Shown here piece by piece: positions 24,493 through 33,297 of a DNA stretch of 64,000 bases (within the stretch, counting starts at the first letter, position 1; each line of letters opens with the position of its first letter). Position numbers and translations under genes: made by a program. This DNA is from an uncultured Opitutia bacterium (GTDB taxonomy: Bacteria > Verrucomicrobiota > Verrucomicrobiia > Opitutales > Opitutaceae), in NCBI GenBank assembly GCA_903881475.1, contig CAIRTK010000066.1:62001-126000 (forward strand). The letters run 5' to 3'. Below the pieces are notes generated by a model. The model had not been told where the DNA came from and did not search any database. It saw nothing but the letters and a program-made list of their open reading frames with translations.

Positions 24493-26841
24493 ATGAAACT
24501 CCCGACCCGACTCCTGATTGTGACCGCCAGCCTGCTGGCCCTTGCCCGCGCTGAAGCGCAATCCACGCCCGAAGTCACCACGCTCTCGCCCTTTGTCGTC
24601 ACCGGCGTACCGGTCGATCAATCGGTCAATCCGCTCACCCGCACCAGTGACGCCGTGACGGGCGACACCCGCGGCCCACTCGACACCCCGCGCGGCGTCA
24701 GCACTATTACCAGCGGACTTTTCAACGAGCGCCAGATCGATGGCGTGCAGGAACTCCTGCTCTACTCGCCCAGCGCGTACGTCGGTGCCTCCTACGGCAA
24801 CATCACCACGCCCAATATCCGCGGCGACCTCGCCGAGACCTACCTCAACGGCCAGCGGCTCAGCTATAACGACTACGGCTATTTCCCTTCCTTCAACGGC
24901 GTCGAGGCCGTCGATCTCGTACGCGGTCCCGGCTCTGCGGTGTTTGGCGCGGGTTATTTCACGGGTGGCTATGTCAACTATGTGTCCAAGCAGCCGAGCT
25001 TCGCGGGGCCGGCGACGACCGTGACCACGCGCTTCGGCACTTGGGCGCCGGGCAATGTCTCCTATCTCAACGGCTCCGTCCAGATCGACACGACCGCGCC
25101 CGTCAACGACCGGCTCGCCTGGCGCGTGAGCTACGAGGCGAAGGGCGGGGACACATTTTTCCGCGAGAACGGCGCCAAGGACGACCGGGAGGACCTCTAC
25201 GGGGCGGTCACGTGGAAACCGTCCCCGGCCACCACGGTGGAATTCACCGGACAGTTTTTCTGGCAGGACACGCCCGAGACCCTCGGTGTGAACCGCGTCA
25301 ACCAGCAGCTCATCTGGCACGACCTTTATTACACCGGCGCGTCGGCCGACACGTCGCCGTTTCCCGGCCCCGTTCCCGGCACGGCCGTCGTCAAGCTGCC
25401 GTGGAACGACATCCTGTTTTCGCGCGGGGATTTTTCCAACGCCGATGTCGCGCGCGCCCAGCTGCTCCTGACCCAGGTGCTCTCGCCCGGGGTCACGCTG
25501 GTGAACCGCACGCTCTTCGAGTATGTGAACCGGCGGCGCTACCAGCAGTTCGAGTACGCCGAGTACATCACGCAGCACACGTTCGAGAACCGCACGGAGC
25601 TGCATTTCGACTGGAGCGGCTGGGAGCTGCCGCAGAGCGCGGTCGCCGGCGTGACGGTTCGCTACGCCCACACGCTCGGCTTCGAGAACTACTTCAACGA
25701 GTACATGTACAATTTCGACGCCACGGATCCCTCGCGCGTCTTCAATGAACCGGAACAGTTTCCCAACTCGTATTATCCCGGCACCACCGGCCCCGGTGGC
25801 CAGCCCTTCTTCGGCGCCGCCGACGGCAGTCCCGAGACCGACAACAGCACGCTGTGGAACCCGGCGGTGTTCTGGCAGCAGGACCTCAGGCTTGCGCCCA
25901 AGCTGTCGCTCCTCGCGGGCCTGCGCGGCGATCTCTTTCTGGGCGAGGCCCGCGATCCGCTGCCGCCGACGGGCACGACTCCCTGGTCGGATCACGCGGA
26001 CGTGGCGACGTTTTCGCCCGCCTTGAACCTAATCTACCGCCCGACGCCGCAGACTTCGCTTTACGCCACGTACCAGCGGATCCGCTCGGTCGCGGGCAAC
26101 CTCGGCGGTGGCGGACTCACGCTTTACGACCAGGGCAACGGGACCGGCGCGCTGAACAAGGGCGATTTCCGCAACCGCAGCGATCTCGCCGAAATCGGGG
26201 CGAAGTACGCGCTGCTGGATAACAGGCTTTATACGGCGGCCACGCTCTTCGACCAGCGGCGCACCGAGATCGAACTCGGCGGCACGCACAACGACATCGA
26301 GGTCCGCGGCCTCGAGCTGGAGGCGGTTTACCAGCCGACCGACCGCCTGAGCGCGACCTTCAACACCACGTTCCAAGAAGGCCATTACGTGAACTCGGCG
26401 CCCTTCCAGATGGGCGGGCGGGATATCTATGCCGGTTATGCCCTTGGTGCCGGACCGGGCGGCCTCGGCACGGGTACAGCCGGCTACGACCCGTATGCGA
26501 ACCAGGTGCCGGTGGGCGACTGGGCGCTCGTTGGGTTCTCTCGCGTCATGGTCAACGGCAGCGTGCGTTACCGCCTGGAAAACGGATTTGGCGCCGGACT
26601 CAACGCCCGCTGGCAGAGCTGGCAGCGCGGGAATCTCGACGACCAGTGGCATATCCCCGCGCAGTACACGCTGAATGCGTCGCTTTTCTACGAGGCGAAA
26701 CGCTGGTCCGTGAATCTTGATTTCCTCAACGTCACGGACCGACACAACTGGATCCACAACGGCGACGCCTACACCGCGAGCGAACTCATTTTCCCGGAGC
26801 TGCCGTTCCGGATCGAAGGCTATGTGAAGCTTAAGTTCTGA
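24493..26841 (+). CDS. TonB-dependent receptor, probable thiamine-compound uptake
   Basis: A 782-residue outer-membrane receptor: signal peptide (MKLPTRLLIVTASLLALARAEAQS), TonB-box-like LSPFVVTG as in many Opitutaceae receptors, plug domain (LDTPRGVSTITSGLFNERQ...VDLVRGPGSAVFGAGYFTGGYVNYVSKQP) and a beta-barrel ending in an aromatic-terminated strand (RIEGYVKLKF). General family members import iron siderophores, vitamins or glycans. The TPP riboswitch directly upstream points to thiamine, its phosphates or precursors as substrate. No inner-membrane thiamine transporter follows in the same operon. Confidence 0.92.
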   Translation: MKLPTRLLIVTASLLALARAEAQSTPEVTTLSPFVVTGVPVDQSVNPLTRTSDAVTGDTRGPLDTPRGVSTITSGLFNERQIDGVQELLLYSPSAYVGASYGNITTPNIRGDLAETYLNGQRLSYNDYGYFPSFNGVEAVDLVRGPGSAVFGAGYFTGGYVNYVSKQPSFAGPATTVTTRFGTWAPGNVSYLNGSVQIDTTAPVNDRLAWRVSYEAKGGDTFFRENGAKDDREDLYGAVTWKPSPATTVEFTGQFFWQDTPETLGVNRVNQQLIWHDLYYTGASADTSPFPGPVPGTAVVKLPWNDILFSRGDFSNADVARAQLLLTQVLSPGVTLVNRTLFEYVNRRRYQQFEYAEYITQHTFENRTELHFDWSGWELPQSAVAGVTVRYAHTLGFENYFNEYMYNFDATDPSRVFNEPEQFPNSYYPGTTGPGGQPFFGAADGSPETDNSTLWNPAVFWQQDLRLAPKLSLLAGLRGDLFLGEARDPLPPTGTTPWSDHADVATFSPALNLIYRPTPQTSLYATYQRIRSVAGNLGGGGLTLYDQGNGTGALNKGDFRNRSDLAEIGAKYALLDNRLYTAATLFDQRRTEIELGGTHNDIEVRGLELEAVYQPTDRLSATFNTTFQEGHYVNSAPFQMGGRDIYAGYALGAGPGGLGTGTAGYDPYANQVPVGDWALVGFSRVMVNGSVRYRLENGFGAGLNARWQSWQRGNLDDQWHIPAQYTLNASLFYEAKRWSVNLDFLNVTDRHNWIHNGDAYTASELIFPELPFRIEGYVKLKF

Positions 26842-26843
26842 GG

Positions 26844-26989
26844 TTTCACCCCGAAGGGCACGAAGCTCACGAAGGTAAGAAAGTCCGGGCTTTGCGCCCT
26901 TGGCGTTCTTCGCGTCGAAAACAGGCTTGAGCAGTAAAGAGCCTTCAAGAGGTTGCGGCTTGGTCTTCGTGAACTTCGTGGTGAAAATC
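26844..26989. repeat. Inverted repeat, CACGAAG family
   Basis: Left arm TTTCACCCCGAAGGGCACGA, right arm CTTCGTGAACTTCGTGGTGA; an inner pair GTTCTTCGCGTC is also present. It fills the gap after the TonB receptor gene. Confidence 0.65.
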
Positions 26990-27050
26990 CGACCCTTGCC
27001 CACCTCGGCCTTCGCTTGCGCGCGACGGCGGCCGTCGTTCAACTCAGGGG

Positions 27051-27644
27051 ATGATTGGGCTACTTGAAGGCAGAGGCACGCCGGCCAAAAAGCCACCCGA
27101 ACGGGTGTTTTCGTTGCGGCTCACCGTGACCGGATGCCAGCCGCGCATCTGGCGCCGGCTGGTCGTGCGCGAGTCGATGTGGCTTTCCCGCCTGCATGAC
27201 AGCATCCAGGTGGCGTTCGACTGGTTCGACTACCAGACCCATGTCTTCACCCTGGACGACCTGCGGTTTGGCAACCCCTTGCGGCGCGACGACCTCACGA
27301 TCGAGGACGACCGGGATGTGAGTCTGACCGACCTCGACCTCGAGCACCGGACGCATTTCACCTACGGCTATAACTTTGGCGAAGCCTGGCAGGTCGAGAT
27401 CAGAGTCGAGAAAGTCATCGTGGTCGAAAAGGGAGCCGTTTATCCCTTGTGCCTGGCCGGCGAACGCGCCGGGCCGCCGGAGGACTGCGGCGGCTTGGAG
27501 GCATTCCATGACATGCTGGCCTGCATCAAGGAGCCCCAGACCGACTTGGGACGTGAATGGATCGAATGGCTGGGCCCCGATTATAACCCGGCCACCTGCG
27601 ATTTGGTGAAGATCAACAAGGCGCTTAAAAAATTGGCCAAATGA
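27051..27644 (+). CDS. Plasmid pRiA4b ORF-3 family protein
   Basis: A 197-residue protein matching the PRiA4_ORF3 (IS1096 element passenger) family: FSLRLTVTGCQPRIWRRLVV, LHDSIQVAFDWFDYQTHVFTL, DLDLEHRTHFTYGYNFGEAWQVEIRVEKV and the C-terminal CLAGERAGPPEDCGGLEAFHDML. Proteins of this family sit on chromosomes and mobile elements; function is unknown. ATG preceded by AGGGG. It borders a gene-poor, decayed region, consistent with a former mobile element, though no transposase or terminal repeats are visible. Confidence 0.88.
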   Translation: MIGLLEGRGTPAKKPPERVFSLRLTVTGCQPRIWRRLVVRESMWLSRLHDSIQVAFDWFDYQTHVFTLDDLRFGNPLRRDDLTIEDDRDVSLTDLDLEHRTHFTYGYNFGEAWQVEIRVEKVIVVEKGAVYPLCLAGERAGPPEDCGGLEAFHDMLACIKEPQTDLGREWIEWLGPDYNPATCDLVKINKALKKLAK

Positions 27645-28107
27645 TTGCTAGCCAATTGCAAAAGAGGTCGGCGCGGAAATGTGACCGAACAAGTTCTTGA
27701 CGGTCGGGACCCGGTGCACAGGTTGCGCCCGTTCTTTGGCACCTTCTTGGTCAGGCAGGAGTCGTCGCCGCAGGTTGCGGCGAAGCCTCCATCTGACCAT
27801 GAAAAACAGGACTAGACAGCTCCGTGGCATTAGTCCGGGGATATCCTCGGGTTTGGCGTTCGTGAGCTGGGATGCTGGTGAAGACCCCTACCAGCGAGCG
27901 AGCGACTATTTCCCCGATGAGGATAAGCCGGTCGTAAAACGCCAGGGCCTGCAACGCAACTGGACGCAGGCGATCAAGCACCTGCCCAAGGTGTGGAACC
28001 GTCTCGTCCGCCAACCACTGTGGCGCCAGGCTGCCAAGCCCGTCGTCTCAGTTTAACCAGTAAATAACGCCGGGGTAGGGGAACGGTCCTCTGCTCCGGC
28101 TCTTTTT
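27645..28107. other. Gene-poor stretch, possible decayed DNA
   Basis: No convincing gene. Short open frames exist on both strands (for example 27799-28056 plus, 27751-28014 minus) but none has a recognisable domain or ribosome site. The composition is less GC-rich than the flanks. Confidence 0.4.
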
Positions 28108-28401
28108 TTGGCTCAGGCCTTGCCCGCGAATTACACGTACCGGCGCGAATTAAAATCCGCGAACCAGTTGGCCTCCGGCAGCTGCGACAAATCGGTCATC
28201 CTGTGCAGCGTACCGCTGCGGCGGTTCCTGACCCAGATCAAGTTCTACACCGGCCAGCCGCAAGGCTACGAACAGGAAGTCCGCCGGCTGCGCTTTTCAC
28301 CCGATGGCAACTTGCTGACCGCCATCCTGGGCGACGGAACCCTGCGTTTTTTGCGCGCGGCACCGCTCTCTGTGACCGATAGCCCGGACCGGCGCTTCTA
28401 G
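28108..28401 (+). pseudogene. WD40-repeat gene remnant (3' end)
   Basis: The frame reads QLASGSCDKSVILCSV and then EVRRLRFSPDGNLLTAILGDGTLRFLRAAP, i.e. parts of two WD40 blades (LASGSxDKSVxLW; VxxLxFSPDGxxLAxxxxDGTLRLWRAP) ending in a stop. The blade-closing WD is degraded to CS and FL, and no start or upstream blades are found. This looks like the tail of a larger WD40 protein that has been deleted. An intact small gene is less likely. Confidence 0.5.
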
Positions 28402-28474
28402 CCGGAATGGCTTTCCAGTGGGCGAAGGTTGCACCTTGCGCCGGCACGATCCGGAGCCGCGCGCGGTAGCACGG

Positions 28475-30703
28475 TCAAACGGAGTGCCCGAGGATTTTTT
28501 GCTGCAGGTGAGTGACGCGCTGCTTCGACTCGCTGTTGCGCACCGCCATCGCGTAGGCGGCGGGTTCGCCGACGATCACGACTTTTTTCCGCCCGCGCGT
28601 GATCGCGGTGTAGAGCAGGTTGCGCTGCAGCATCATGAAATGACCCTTCAGCAGCGGAAGGATCACGACGGGATACTCGCTGCCCTGGGACTTGTGGATG
28701 CTGATGGCGTAGGCGAGCGCGAGGTCGCCGAATTCGCCGCGATCAAACGTGTGGCGCTCGCCGTCGAATTCCGCATCGAGCGTGCCGGCGACGCCATCGA
28801 TCGACTTCACGGTGCCGATGTCGCCGTTGAAGAGATTTTTGTCATAGTTGTTGCGCAGCTGGATGACTTTGTCGCCGGGGCGGTATTCCGCAGCCGGTCC
28901 GCGCAGGCCGCGGGCATGCGGATTGAGCGCGCTCTGCAGCGTGGTGTTGAGGTTGGCGACGCCCGCTACGCCCTTGTGCATCGGCGCGAGCACCTGCACG
29001 TCGGCGACGGGATCGAGCCATTTCCAGAGCTGCGGCACGAACTCGGTGCAGAGCGCGGTGACCTTGCGGAGACAATCCTCGGCGTCGGTGGCGACCACAA
29101 ACGTGAGGTCGCTCCACGCCTGGAGGCCGGTGAGTTCGGTCACGGCAGGTGGCAGGGAGGCGTCGCCGGAGTTGATGGCGTGGGCGGTGGTGACGATGCC
29201 GCTCTGTTCCTTCTGGCGGTAGATGACGGAGAGCCGCGTGACGGCCACCCGCTCGGTGGCGATCAGGTCCTTGAGCACGTTGCCGGCGCCGACGCTGGGC
29301 AGCTGGTCGGTATCGCCGACGAGGAGCAGGTGCGCCTTCGCCGGCACGGCCTGCAGGAGTGCGGAGGCCAGCCGGGCGTCGAGCATGGAGGCCTCGTCCA
29401 CGATGAGAAAATCCGTCGCGAGTGGATGGGACTCGTTGCTGGTGAAACCGCCGCCGGCGGGATCGTACTTGAGCAGCCGGTGAATCGTGGAGGCGAAGCC
29501 GCCGGTCGTCTCGGCCAGGCGCTGGGCGGCGCGGCCGGTGGGCGCGGCGAGGTGGACGCGGACCTTCTTGGCCTTCAGGATCTCGACGAGCGCGCGGAGG
29601 ATCGTGGTTTTTCCTGTTCCAGGCCCGCCGGTGAGGATGGTGAACTTGTGGGTAAGCGCGTGGCGGACGGCGGTGCGCTGCAGCTCGTGGAAGGCGAAGC
29701 CGGCCTTGTCCTCGGCCCACTTCACGGCGGCGTCGGCCTTGATCGGCGGGAGCCCGCTCGCGACCCGGTTGAGCCGGACGACGACGTCGGCGATCTTCTG
29801 CTCGGCGCGATCGTTGTGTGGGAGCTGGATGAGGGCGGAGCCGGGCAGGGGCGCAGCAACACCGGCGAGCGGGTGCCGGATGAGGGCCTTCGACTCGACG
29901 AGAGCCTGGATGCGGGCCTCGACCAGTTTTGAGTCGGTCTCGAGTTGGTTCGACGAGTAGTCGACGAGGTCGGCCTCGCGGAAGGCGGTGTGGCCCTCCT
30001 CCTGGAGCGTCTCCAGCGCGAAGATCAGGCCGGCGTCGAGCCGGGGCGGGGCGTCGTTGGCGAAGCCGAGGTTGATGGCGATGCGGTCGGCGGTCTTGAA
30101 CCCGATGCCGTCGATTTCACGGGCGACGCGATACGGCTCGTTCATCAGCACCTGCTTCGCCCCGGGGCCGAAGTGGTTGACGAGTTTCACGCACTGCGCG
30201 GGCGTGACGCCGTAGGTCTGGAGGAAGATGTAGAGTTCGCGCTCGGTGCGCTTCTCGTCCCACGCCTGCTTGATCGAGGTGGCGCGCTTTTTCCCGATGC
30301 CCTCGACGTCGCGCAGCCGGCCGGACTCCTCGCTGAGCACGCGGAACGTGTCGGTGCCGAAGGCGTCGACGATCTTGTTGGCGTAAACCTTGCCGATGCC
30401 CGGGACGAGGCCGCTGCCGAGGTACTTGCGGATGCCGTAGACGGAGGAGGGGAGCTCGGACTTGAAGGCCGCGACCTTGAACTGCGCGCCGTGCTGGGCG
30501 TGCCGGGTCCATTCGCCGTCGAGGTGGAGTGTCTCGCCGCACTCCACACCGGGCAGGGCGCCGACGATGGTGACCTTGGCTTCGGCGTCCTTGGGGTTGG
30601 CGGCGTCGGGCCGGAACTCCGCGATAGTGTAATGGTTCTCCTCGTTAAAAAAAATGATGCGTTCGAGGACGCCGGTCAGGGAAGTGGAGGCGGGAGAAGC
30701 CAC
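28475..30703 (-). CDS. recD2: RecD2-type ATP-dependent DNA helicase
   Basis: A 742-residue 5'-3' DNA helicase of the RecD/TraA family, the stand-alone RecD2 kind with a long N-terminus: OB-like start (LTGVLERIIFFNEENHYTIAEF), helix-hairpin-helix elements (VPGIGKVYANKIVDAFG, DVEGIGKKRATSI, EIDGIGFKTADRIA), then Walker A GGPGTGKTT, VHLAAPTGRAAQRL, Walker B FLIVDEASMLD, GDTDQLPSVGAG, and the C-terminal UvrD-like motif AYAISIHKSQGSEYPVVI with YTAITRGRKK. It acts in replication-fork and repair processes without RecBC. Single gene; upstream region has REP elements. Confidence 0.95.
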   Translation of the reverse strand: MASPASTSLTGVLERIIFFNEENHYTIAEFRPDAANPKDAEAKVTIVGALPGVECGETLHLDGEWTRHAQHGAQFKVAAFKSELPSSVYGIRKYLGSGLVPGIGKVYANKIVDAFGTDTFRVLSEESGRLRDVEGIGKKRATSIKQAWDEKRTERELYIFLQTYGVTPAQCVKLVNHFGPGAKQVLMNEPYRVAREIDGIGFKTADRIAINLGFANDAPPRLDAGLIFALETLQEEGHTAFREADLVDYSSNQLETDSKLVEARIQALVESKALIRHPLAGVAAPLPGSALIQLPHNDRAEQKIADVVVRLNRVASGLPPIKADAAVKWAEDKAGFAFHELQRTAVRHALTHKFTILTGGPGTGKTTILRALVEILKAKKVRVHLAAPTGRAAQRLAETTGGFASTIHRLLKYDPAGGGFTSNESHPLATDFLIVDEASMLDARLASALLQAVPAKAHLLLVGDTDQLPSVGAGNVLKDLIATERVAVTRLSVIYRQKEQSGIVTTAHAINSGDASLPPAVTELTGLQAWSDLTFVVATDAEDCLRKVTALCTEFVPQLWKWLDPVADVQVLAPMHKGVAGVANLNTTLQSALNPHARGLRGPAAEYRPGDKVIQLRNNYDKNLFNGDIGTVKSIDGVAGTLDAEFDGERHTFDRGEFGDLALAYAISIHKSQGSEYPVVILPLLKGHFMMLQRNLLYTAITRGRKKVVIVGEPAAYAMAVRNSESKQRVTHLQQKILGHSV

Positions 30704-30769
30704 GGGTGTCCGGACAAAAACACAGATGCGCGGCGAGGCAACTGTGTCGAGGGCCTGCCTTGGTCGAGG

Positions 30770-30797
30770 GTAGGGCGAATCCTCCCGCCTTCGCCAT
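30770..30797. repeat. Single family A unit upstream of recD2
   Basis: GTAGGGCGAATCCTCCCGCCTTCGCC, with the GTAG foot but a partly degraded hairpin. Confidence 0.5.
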
Positions 30798-30821
30798 AGC
30801 GGACAAGCGGGATGAGCCGCC

Positions 30822-30877
30822 GTAGCGCAGGCATCCTGCCTGCATCAGTTTCAGAGAAGGCAGGATGCCTGCGCTAC
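30822..30877. repeat. GTAG-type REPIN, family B copy 1
   Basis: GTAGCGCAGGCATCCTGCCT at the left, AGGCAGGATGCCTGCGCTAC at the right, 56 bp in total. Each half is GTAG plus a GCAGGCATCCTGCCTGC hairpin. Confidence 0.9.
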
Positions 30878-30949
30878 GGGTCAGAGACGCCGCTCGGCAA
30901 CGCCATGGCTGGCCTTGCGGCCAGCGGTCCGCGGGTCATAGTTGGGCGC

Positions 30950-31306
30950 ATGGCCATGGCGTCGAACATCGCGGTGGGGCTGGTCGCCCTGCTGCACGTC
31001 TACTTCATGGTGTTGGAGATGTTCTTGTGGACGAAGCCCTATGGCCGGCGGGTGTTCGGGCTGACGCCGGAGCGGGCGTCGGTCACCCGGTCGCTCGCGG
31101 CGAACCAGGGCCTGTACAACGGATTTCTCGCGGCCGGGCTGGGCTGGGGACTCATGGCCGGGGCGGACGGTCATGCGCCCAAGGTGTTTTTCCTCTCCTG
31201 CGTGATCCTTGCCGGCATCTTTGGCGCGGCGACGGCGAGCCGGAAGATCCTCTGGGTGCAGGCGGTGCCGGGCGCGATCGCGCTCGGGCTGGTGTGCGCG
31301 GGGTAG
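30950..31306 (+). CDS. DUF1304 membrane protein
   Basis: A 118-residue integral membrane protein with four hydrophobic segments and the DUF1304 pattern LLHVYFMVLEMFLWTKPYGRRVFGL, LAANQGLYNGFLAAGLGWGL, VILAGIFGAATASRKILWVQAVPGAIAL. Function of the family is unknown. The chosen ATG follows GTTGGGCGC; the frame is open upstream but only through the family B repeat. Its stop codon TAG is part of the GTAG foot of the next REP (31303-31306). Confidence 0.88.
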   Translation: MAMASNIAVGLVALLHVYFMVLEMFLWTKPYGRRVFGLTPERASVTRSLAANQGLYNGFLAAGLGWGLMAGADGHAPKVFFLSCVILAGIFGAATASRKILWVQAVPGAIALGLVCAG

Positions 31307-31358
31307 GCGGGTTATCCTGCCAGCATCAGATTCGGAGCAGGCAGGATGCCTGCGCTAC
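31303..31358. repeat. REPIN (family A/B hybrid) overlapping a stop codon
   Basis: Left half GTAGGCGGGTTATCCTGCC is mixed or degraded; right half AGGCAGGATGCCTGCGCTAC is a perfect family B unit. The TAG of the GTAG foot is the stop codon of the DUF1304 gene. Confidence 0.8.
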
Positions 31359-31365
31359 GGCGGGA

Positions 31366-31539
31366 TCAGCGATCCCGCCGGGCGATTTCGTCAACGCGGG
31401 CGTTCTCCGCGGTCAGGTCCTTGATCAAGGTGCGGATCTCTCCGCCAGCCTTGATGCCGATGTAGAACACAAGGAAGCCGTACCACGCGATGGAACCGAA
31501 GAGCAGCACGGTCCAGAAGATGACGAGGGGATCCTTCAT
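31366..31539 (-). CDS. Small membrane protein paired with the SSS symporter
   Basis: A 57-residue protein read from the ATG at 31539, three bases after the symporter's TGA: MKDPLVIFWTVLLFGSIAWY, then GFLVFYIGIKAGGEIRTLIK and a charged tail ending ARRDR. One membrane segment and a short amphipathic tail. Position and coupling suggest an accessory subunit of the symporter; small partners are known for other SSS-type transporters (for example YhdT-like with PanF), but this one is not a family I recognise. Its last four codons and its stop lie in a CGGGATCAGCGATCCCG palindrome. Confidence 0.75.
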   Translation of the reverse strand: MKDPLVIFWTVLLFGSIAWYGFLVFYIGIKAGGEIRTLIKDLTAENARVDEIARRDR

Positions 31540-31542
31540 GGG

Positions 31543-33054
31543 TCAGGCGGAGTTGCCGGCCGGGACCTTGGCCGGGGCGGAGGTGACGAGCGAGCCGACG
31601 ATCATGCCGAGAAACGCCAGCGCGAAGGAGGAGGCGCCGGCCACCTCGGGCGCGATCTGGTGATTCTTGGCGACCACGGCATTGACGACGAGGAAGGTCA
31701 GCGGGCCGATGGCGCCGAGGATGAGCGCGGTGTAGGCGCCGGTGGTGTTGGCGCGCGGCCAGTAAAGCCCGGCGACGAGGAGGGCGAAGACGCTCGCGAG
31801 GTAGATGTTGCCCGTGACCGCGAGGTAATCCCAGGCATTGCCCGGCATCTGGTACCACAGGCCGTAGAAGAGCAGGAAGGCCGCGATGGCGAAGAGGATG
31901 CTGCGGGTGAGGAACAGCTGGCCCTTTGACGGGAGCGGCCGCTTCAGGCAGGGCGTGATGATGTCGTTGTAGATCACGGTGGCCCACGTGAGCATGTAGC
32001 CGCTGACCGTGGACATCTCCGCCGCGATCATGGCCGCGATGATCAGGCCGAGGAAGCCGGCGGGCAGCACGACGCCCAGGTACCGAGGCATGGCCGTCGA
32101 GGAATCGAGCCCGGAGGGAAGCCCGCCGTGCTGGGTGAAATAAACGAAGGCCGCCGCGCCCCAGAGGCCCGGCAGGAGGAACCGGCCGACGAAATAAAAC
32201 GACACGCGGCGGTACATCTGGCGGGCGGTGCCGGCGTCCTTCGTCGCGAGCACGCGGCTGATGGTCGTCTGCCACGTCGTGACCACGGCGAGCTGGAACA
32301 CGAACTGCCAGGCGAGGTAGCCCCAGCCGAAGTTGGAGGGGTCCGCGGGATTGAACGGATGGGCGGCGGACTTGGCGCCGGCGGCGTGGCTAGCCGTCCA
32401 CGCGGCATTCAGTCCGTCGATCAGGTGGCCCCAGCCGATGTGCAGGATCACCAGCACCGAGGTGACCACGATGCCCACCCCGACCACGAGGAACTGGAGG
32501 TAGTCCGTGATGAGCACGGACAGCATGCCGCCGAACACCGTGTAGAGCAGCACGAGGCCGAGCAGGATGGTCATCACGCTCTCGAGCCAGCTGCCCGGCA
32601 TGCCGGTGACATGGACGAGGAAGTCGCCGCCGAGCCGCAGGAAGATGCCCATGTTGAGCAGGCCGCCCAGCGCGACGAACACACCGGCCAGCCAGCGCAC
32701 GCGCGTGCTGAAGCGCTTCTCAAAGAGCTCGGGGATGGTCATGACGCCGGCATTGCGCAGCGGCTCGATGACGAAGCCCGTTGATCCGACGAAGAGGAAG
32801 GCGATGGCCATGATCACGCCGATGATCGCGCCGGCGAAGCCCTTCTCGTAGCCGAGCTGCGCCGTGTACATGACGGTCACGAGCCCGAGTTCCGTGGCGG
32901 CGAGTGACGCGATGCCGAGGTTCACATGCACCTCGCGGCCGGCGACGGTGAAGTCGTCCACGCTGCGCACAAAGCGCCGCATCCACAAACCCGCCGAGAG
33001 GCAGCCGACGATGTAAACTCCGATGATGATCCAGTCGATCAGGGCAAGCGTCAT
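31543..33054 (-). CDS. Sodium:solute symporter (SSS family)
   Basis: A 503-residue transporter with about 13 membrane helices. SSS hallmarks: DFTVAGREVHVNLGIASLAATELGLVT, IPELFEKRFSTRVRWLAGVFVALGG, YTVFGGMLSVLITDYLQFLVVGVG, and a Na-site region IIAAMIAAEMSTVSGYMLTWATVIYNDI. It imports an organic solute (sugar, carboxylate or amino acid) with sodium. The ATG (33054) gives MTLALIDWIIIGVYIVG. The upstream AraC gene is on the same strand, separated by a 243-base gap with a REPIN-like repeat; a PhyH gene diverges from AraC, suggesting one regulated catabolic group. Confidence 0.93.
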   Translation of the reverse strand: MTLALIDWIIIGVYIVGCLSAGLWMRRFVRSVDDFTVAGREVHVNLGIASLAATELGLVTVMYTAQLGYEKGFAGAIIGVIMAIAFLFVGSTGFVIEPLRNAGVMTIPELFEKRFSTRVRWLAGVFVALGGLLNMGIFLRLGGDFLVHVTGMPGSWLESVMTILLGLVLLYTVFGGMLSVLITDYLQFLVVGVGIVVTSVLVILHIGWGHLIDGLNAAWTASHAAGAKSAAHPFNPADPSNFGWGYLAWQFVFQLAVVTTWQTTISRVLATKDAGTARQMYRRVSFYFVGRFLLPGLWGAAAFVYFTQHGGLPSGLDSSTAMPRYLGVVLPAGFLGLIIAAMIAAEMSTVSGYMLTWATVIYNDIITPCLKRPLPSKGQLFLTRSILFAIAAFLLFYGLWYQMPGNAWDYLAVTGNIYLASVFALLVAGLYWPRANTTGAYTALILGAIGPLTFLVVNAVVAKNHQIAPEVAGASSFALAFLGMIVGSLVTSAPAKVPAGNSA

Positions 33055-33176
33055 GGAAATTGGTTGGCCTGCGGGCGACGAAATGAAAGTGGCCGGCCCC
33101 GCCACTTTGGGGCAAGGTCCGGTGGAGTGAAGCGGATTCTGCCGGCGCACGCCGGAAAGCCGTGCGGCTGGGATTA

Positions 33177-33269
33177 GGTGGAACGCATTGCCCTCAACGC
33201 GTTGGGCAGCGCTGCCGGGTTTTGCCGTGGACGGAGCCCAGCAATGCGTTGGGGGCAACGCGTTCCACC
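33177..33269. repeat. Long inverted repeat, family D
   Basis: Left arm GGTGGAACGCATTGCCCTCA followed by ACGCGTTGGGCAGC; right arm GCAATGCGTTGGGGGCAACG followed by CGTTCCACC. A related single unit is at 54396-54430. Lies between the AraC and symporter genes. Confidence 0.8.
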
Positions 33270-33297
33270 CTGGAGGCAGGTTGCGGCCCGTGCGGCC

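Noticed and set aside
27697-28056. Small plus-strand frame of 119 codons after the pRiA4b ORF-3 gene
   Set aside because: Arg-rich start, no ribosome site, no recognisable domain; the opposite strand is equally open.
30812-30949. N-terminal extension of the DUF1304 protein through the family B REPIN
   Set aside because: Unlike the hrpA and TPM cases, the family's N-terminus begins at the ATG at 30950, so the repeat is upstream of the gene.
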